A stretch of 64,000 bases of DNA, taken from assembly GCF_002160135.1 (NCBI RefSeq), contig NZ_NFJZ01000008.1, positions 1 through 64,000 of the forward strand. The letters run 5' to 3'. The notes under the pieces are model-generated. The model saw nothing but the letters and a program-made list of their open reading frames with translations, did not search any database and had not been told where the DNA came from. Both the position numbers and the translations under genes were made by a program. This document shows positions 60,381 to 64,000 of the stretch, piece by piece; position 1 is the stretch's first letter; each line of letters starts with the position of its first letter. This DNA is from Lachnoclostridium sp. An196. GTDB taxonomy: Bacteria > Bacillota > Clostridia > Lachnospirales > Lachnospiraceae.

Positions 60381-62078
60381 TCATTTTATGATTTCTTTCA
60401 GACTTTCCGCGATCCGGCTCTCCGCTGCCGCTGCTTCCGCTCTGTCCGGAGCGCTCACCGAAATATAAGCTTTCAGCTTCGGCTCTGTACCGGAAGGACG
60501 GATCACCACAGAGCAGTTGTCCTCCAGCAGGAATTTCAGCACGTCCGACTTGGGAAGACCGTCCAGCCCGTCCGCGTAATCCAGGCAGCGTTCCACTTTT
60601 TTCGGCCCGATATGTGTCAGACCCGCGCGGAATGCTTTCATGATCTCCTGCATCTTCGCGAACCCCGCCGATCCGTCAAACTCATAAGAATGCAGCGTAT
60701 TCAGACAGAATCCATAAGTACGGTACAGTTCCTCCAGTTTTTCCAGCAGGCTGACGCCTTTCGTCTTATAGTACGCAAACATCTCGCAGATCAGGAACGC
60801 GCCGTCCACAGCGTCCTTGTCTCTGACGTAGGAGCCGCTCAGATATCCGTAGCTCTCCTCGAATCCGAAGATATAAGAATCCGCTTTTCCCTTCTTCTCC
60901 AGAAGCCCGATCTGTTCTCCTATAAATTTGAATCCGGTCAGCACATTGACCGTCCGCACGCCATAATGGGCCGCGATACGCTCTGCCATATCAATGGTCA
61001 CGATGGACTTCACCGCCACCGGATCCTCCGGCATCGTCCCCATCTCCCTGCGGCGGGAACAGATATAGTCCAGAAGAAGCATGCCTGTCTCATTTCCGGA
61101 CAGAAGCACATATTCCCCATCCTGGTTTTTCACCGCGATGCCTACCCGGTCGCAGTCCGGATCCGTGGCCAGCAGAAGATCTGCCTGGTATTTTGCGGCA
61201 TATTCCATGCCCAGCGCCATCGCCTCCCGGATCTCGGGATTCGGATACGGACAGGTCGGGAAATGGCCGTCCGGCTGTTCCTGTTCTCTGACCACGGTGA
61301 TATTCGTGTATCCGCTTTCTTTTAAAGTGCGGAGCACCGGTTTTAATCCGGTTCCGTTAAGCGGAGAGTAAACGATCGCCACATCCTTGTCCACCGGCGT
61401 CTTTTCATCCAGCATGGACTGGCCTTTTACCGCTTCCACAAACGCCGTATAGACATCTTCCCCGATATAATGAATCTTTCCTTCATCCACACCTTTCTGA
61501 AAGTCCATGGTCTGTACTTCTTTGAAAATATCCAGTTTCTCAATCTCACCCAGAATTTCTGCCGCTGCTTCCGTCGTGATCTGGCAGCCGTCCGCTCCGT
61601 AAACTTTATATCCGTTGTACTTGGACGGATTGTGGGAAGCCGTCACCATGATTCCCGCCGCGCAGTTCAGATTCCTCACCGCAAAAGACAGGCACGGAGT
61701 GGGCATCAGCTGCGGATAAATATACACCTGAATATCGTTGGCCGCGAATACTCCGGACGCCACCTGCGCGAACAGATCCGATTTGATGCGGGAATCATAG
61801 CTTACCGCGATCTTCCTCGCGCCGCCTTCATAATGTTTTTTCACATAATCCGCCAGTCCCTGGGACGCTTTTGCCACCGTATGCACATTCATCCGGTTGG
61901 TTCCCGCGCCGATCACGCCGCGCAGCCCGCCGGTTCCAAAAGCCAGATCCCGATAAAACGCGTCTTCAATCCGTGCTCCGTCTCCTTCTATTTCCTGAAG
62001 TTCTTTCACCACATCCGGATCCGCCTTGGCATTCTCCCGCCAGATCCGGTACTGCTCCATGATTCTGCTCTCTTCCAT
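60381..62078 (-). CDS. Phosphoglucomutase/phosphomannomutase
   Basis: 565 residues. Catalytic Ser loop TASHNPSKYNGYK (about 146-158), Mg loop DPDCDRVG (about 303-310), sugar-specificity GFEESYGYLSG and phosphate-binding RPSGTEPKLK (about 522-531). Converts hexose 6-phosphate to hexose 1-phosphate. Next to manA and manC it completes a route to GDP-mannose, though it may also serve glucose 1-phosphate. Ends of the operon: 45 nt before spmB. Confidence 0.93.
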   Translation of the reverse strand: MEESRIMEQYRIWRENAKADPDVVKELQEIEGDGARIEDAFYRDLAFGTGGLRGVIGAGTNRMNVHTVAKASQGLADYVKKHYEGGARKIAVSYDSRIKSDLFAQVASGVFAANDIQVYIYPQLMPTPCLSFAVRNLNCAAGIMVTASHNPSKYNGYKVYGADGCQITTEAAAEILGEIEKLDIFKEVQTMDFQKGVDEGKIHYIGEDVYTAFVEAVKGQSMLDEKTPVDKDVAIVYSPLNGTGLKPVLRTLKESGYTNITVVREQEQPDGHFPTCPYPNPEIREAMALGMEYAAKYQADLLLATDPDCDRVGIAVKNQDGEYVLLSGNETGMLLLDYICSRRREMGTMPEDPVAVKSIVTIDMAERIAAHYGVRTVNVLTGFKFIGEQIGLLEKKGKADSYIFGFEESYGYLSGSYVRDKDAVDGAFLICEMFAYYKTKGVSLLEKLEELYRTYGFCLNTLHSYEFDGSAGFAKMQEIMKAFRAGLTHIGPKKVERCLDYADGLDGLPKSDVLKFLLEDNCSVVIRPSGTEPKLKAYISVSAPDRAEAAAAESRIAESLKEIIK

Positions 62079-62088
62079 CTGTCTCCTC

Positions 62089-63099
62089 CTAACAACTTAC
62101 CTTCAGCATCTGCGCCCTGCCGTGTATTTTTAGCGGCACGGAATCCGCCGGCAGGAACAGGCAGTCCCCTTTAAAAAAATTCAGCGACTCTCCGTTTTCC
62201 TCAAAAAGCACGCCGCATCCGCCGATACACAGCAGTACCTGAAAAGAATTGCTCCCCGTACGGATATCCGCCATCTCCCGATAGCGTTCCGTATTGATCA
62301 GCTGCCGCTCCACCTGAAAATATTTACACCTGCATAAAAGCTCCGACGCGCATCCCTTTTTGTATCTCAGCACGCGCATGGGCTGTCTGGGTTCCGCGCT
62401 GCCATGCAGATTGGCCACTTCCAGCGCTTTCTCAATATGGAGTTCTCTATGTCTGCCGTACTTGTCCACCCGGTTGTAATCGTACATCCGGTACGTCAGA
62501 TTGGAACTTTCCTGGACCTCCGCGATCAGAGCGCCCGCTCCGATGGCGTGCACCGTCCCTGCCTCGATATAAAAGACGTCGTCCTTTTTTACGGGAACTT
62601 TCTGAAGATATTTTTCCACCGTCCCCTGCTCCAGACTCTGCCGAAGCGTTTCCTTATCTATGTCATGATAAAAACCGTATATGAGCCGGGCGTCCTTCGT
62701 GGCGTCCATCACATACCACATCTCTGTCTTCCCCAGAGAACCGTTCTCATGCTCGCGGGCATAATCGTCGTCCGGATGCACCTGCACCGACAGGTCCTGC
62801 CTGGCGTCGATAAACTTGATCAGGATCGGCAGCTCTCCGTCCGTATGCGGATGGGTACCCAGATATTCCGGATGCTCCTTCAGCACCTCTGTCAGAAGCT
62901 TTCCCGCATGTTCCCCGCTGGCCGCCAGGCTGGGACCATCCGGATGCGTGGAGCATTCCCAGGTCTCCGCCAGAGGTTCCAGATCGATCCCTTTCGCGAA
63001 ATCATCATTGAGCCTGCTGCCGCCCCACAGATAGTCCTTCCCGGCCGGTTTCAGCAGAAAAGGACGGTTATACTTCCAGTTCGTATTTTTGTTTGTCAT
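62089..63099 (-). CDS. manA: Mannose-6-phosphate isomerase, class I
   Basis: 336 residues. Zinc-site region QVHPDDDYARE (about 101-111), the Glu in GKTEMWYVMD and YIEAGTVHAIGAG (about 173-185) with the active-site His. Interconverts fructose 6-phosphate and mannose 6-phosphate. The start overlaps the end of the manC gene by 32 nt. Downstream is the mutase gene after 10 nt. Confidence 0.93.
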   Translation of the reverse strand: MTNKNTNWKYNRPFLLKPAGKDYLWGGSRLNDDFAKGIDLEPLAETWECSTHPDGPSLAASGEHAGKLLTEVLKEHPEYLGTHPHTDGELPILIKFIDARQDLSVQVHPDDDYAREHENGSLGKTEMWYVMDATKDARLIYGFYHDIDKETLRQSLEQGTVEKYLQKVPVKKDDVFYIEAGTVHAIGAGALIAEVQESSNLTYRMYDYNRVDKYGRHRELHIEKALEVANLHGSAEPRQPMRVLRYKKGCASELLCRCKYFQVERQLINTERYREMADIRTGSNSFQVLLCIGGCGVLFEENGESLNFFKGDCLFLPADSVPLKIHGRAQMLKVSC

Positions 63100-64000
63100 G
63101 GACGCTGATCTCCTTGCCTAACTGTACCTCGATCACTTTCAGCTCTGTGTCGGCGATAATCGTATGGCGGCATCCCGCCTGCATGGTCACCACGTCCCCG
63201 GCCTTCACCGGCTGTTCCATACCGTCCACAATGGTCCTGCCCTCTCCGGAGATCACGGTCCACACTTCGTCCCGCCGTTCATGGCTGTGATAATTCATGC
63301 GGTGGCCCGGATTCAGCACCACCTTGATCGTCATGCTCTCATCCTCGATATCCAGCACCCGGAAACTGCCCCAGGATTTTTCCGCAAACATGATCTGCTG
63401 ATCGATCTGGTCCACAAACGGCTTGATATAGCTGGACTGTTCTTTATCCGATACCAGGATTCCCTCCGGACTGGCGGACACCACCACGTCTTTCAGACCC
63501 ATGCAGAGCACCGGCACATCCAGTTCATTGACCACATGCACATTCTCACAGTTTTCATTGAAGATCGCCTGACCCACGCTGGCGTCCTCCATAGCCTCCG
63601 TAAGCGTATTCCAGGTACCCAGATCCTTCCATTGTCCGGAGAAACGCATGACCTGGATATCCTTTTCCTTCTCCACCACCGCATAGTCAAAGCTGATCTT
63701 CGTAAGCCCCTCATATTTGGAGAACAGATCTTCGTAATCCGTAAAATCGATCAGTTCATGGGCGCGTTGAAGCACATACTTCAGCTTATAGGCGAATACG
63801 CCTCCATTCCACAGGGCGCCCTGGCGTATATATTCTTTCGCCGTCTTCGCGTCCGGTTTCTCCTTGAAAGTATCCACCCGGCTTACTTTTTCCTTGTCCG
63901 CCGGTATAATATAACCGTACTTTTCACTGGGATAGGTAGGCTCCACTCCCATGAGCACCAGATTGGCGTCTCCGGTCTCGGCGAGCCTGCCCAGTTCCTT
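63068..64000 (-). CDS. manC: Mannose-1-phosphate guanylyltransferase, bifunctional type (5' part missing)
   Basis: The visible 310 residues run from the window edge (reading LAETGDANLVLMG then VEPTYPSEKYGYI) to the stop; the N-terminal third with the nucleotide-binding loop is outside. The visible nucleotidyltransferase part includes GALWNGGVFAYK and SFDYAVVEK. The C-terminal cupin (about 200-305) has GHRMNYHSHERRDEVWTVISG, the domain linked with isomerase activity in type II enzymes. Makes GDP-mannose for glycan synthesis. First gene of the operon; overlaps manA by 32 nt. Confidence 0.9.
   Translation of the reverse strand, partial: KELGRLAETGDANLVLMGVEPTYPSEKYGYIIPADKEKVSRVDTFKEKPDAKTAKEYIRQGALWNGGVFAYKLKYVLQRAHELIDFTDYEDLFSKYEGLTKISFDYAVVEKEKDIQVMRFSGQWKDLGTWNTLTEAMEDASVGQAIFNENCENVHVVNELDVPVLCMGLKDVVVSASPEGILVSDKEQSSYIKPFVDQIDQQIMFAEKSWGSFRVLDIEDESMTIKVVLNPGHRMNYHSHERRDEVWTVISGEGRTIVDGMEQPVKAGDVVTMQAGCRHTIIADTELKVIEVQLGKEISVHDKQKYELEV

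Noticed and set aside
1-64000. CRISPR array, prophage or insertion sequence
   Set aside because: No regular spacer repeats, integrase, transposase or terminal repeats were seen in the window.

Overview
The window looks like a chromosomal segment of a spore-forming, mid-GC member of the Clostridia, most likely Lachnospiraceae. The evidence is sporulation genes (bofA, spmB), a large SRP RNA with an Alu domain lying next to pfkA-dnaX-ybaB-recR, several domain families common in that group (DUF5711, DUF5702, DUF6128, DUF3737, FHA/DUF6382), and many carbohydrate ABC transporters paired with YesM/YesN-type two-component systems. No phage, insertion sequence, CRISPR array, tRNA or rRNA gene was seen. 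Tandem sigma-A promoters at the extreme left fire out of the window and look like those of an rRNA or other highly expressed operon.

Layout. 1-3.3 kb (minus): CvpA-like protein, a DUF5711 protein and a LysM protein with an apparently dead JAMM/MPN domain. 3.3-12.6 kb (minus): a galactofuranose-type sugar uptake locus (YesN regulator, YesM kinase, YtfQ/R/T-YjfF transporter, and a second YtfQ-like binding protein with its own promoter). 12.6-17.9 kb (minus): galM, recR, ybaB, dnaX, pfkA, SRP RNA. 17.9-21.5 kb (minus): MATE transporter, DUF3737, HD protein, MgtC. 21.7-24.7 kb (plus): second YesM/YesN pair, convergent with a complete MsmEFGK-like ABC operon (24.8-28.9 kb, minus). 29-30.1 kb (plus): an AT-rich islet with a ribbon-helix-helix protein and a Uma2 nuclease. 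30.2-33.5 kb (minus): YjjG, TadA deaminase, DUF6128, RsmA, TatD. 33.7-42.1 kb (minus): a compact Tad/Flp pilus locus with its own promoter and a structured leader. 42.3-48.8 kb (minus): an RbsABC-like transporter operon with a PfkB kinase, a TIM-barrel isomerase and a DeoR regulator. 49-49.6 kb: bofA and yaaL-like DUF2508, divergent. 49.7-55.1 kb (plus): an ATPase-less sugar ABC transporter, two MgtC paralogues and a GlpP antiterminator, all behind a leader terminator. 55.2-57.2 kb: metG. 57.2-57.4 kb (minus): a self-contained 38-residue secreted or membrane peptide unit. 57.6-59.5 kb: a DUF885 peptidase-like protein whose 3' end overlaps a MarR gene on the other strand by 195 nt. 59.8-64 kb (minus): spmB and a complete GDP-mannose pathway (mutase, ManA, ManC), with ManC cut by the window edge.

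How it works together. Four sugar uptake systems, each with its own regulator type (two YesMN systems, one DeoR, possibly one GlpP), feed glycolysis (pfkA, galM). Several intergenic hairpins lie just after binding-protein genes, the usual arrangement for making more binding protein than membrane components. The most interesting signals are the GlpP gene at the end of an operon that starts with a strong leader terminator, the micro-gene at 57217-57333, the leader and LacI-type palindrome of the tad operon, the catalytically dead JAMM-LysM protein, and the DUF885/MarR overlap. All calls come from reading the sequence; no database search was run.
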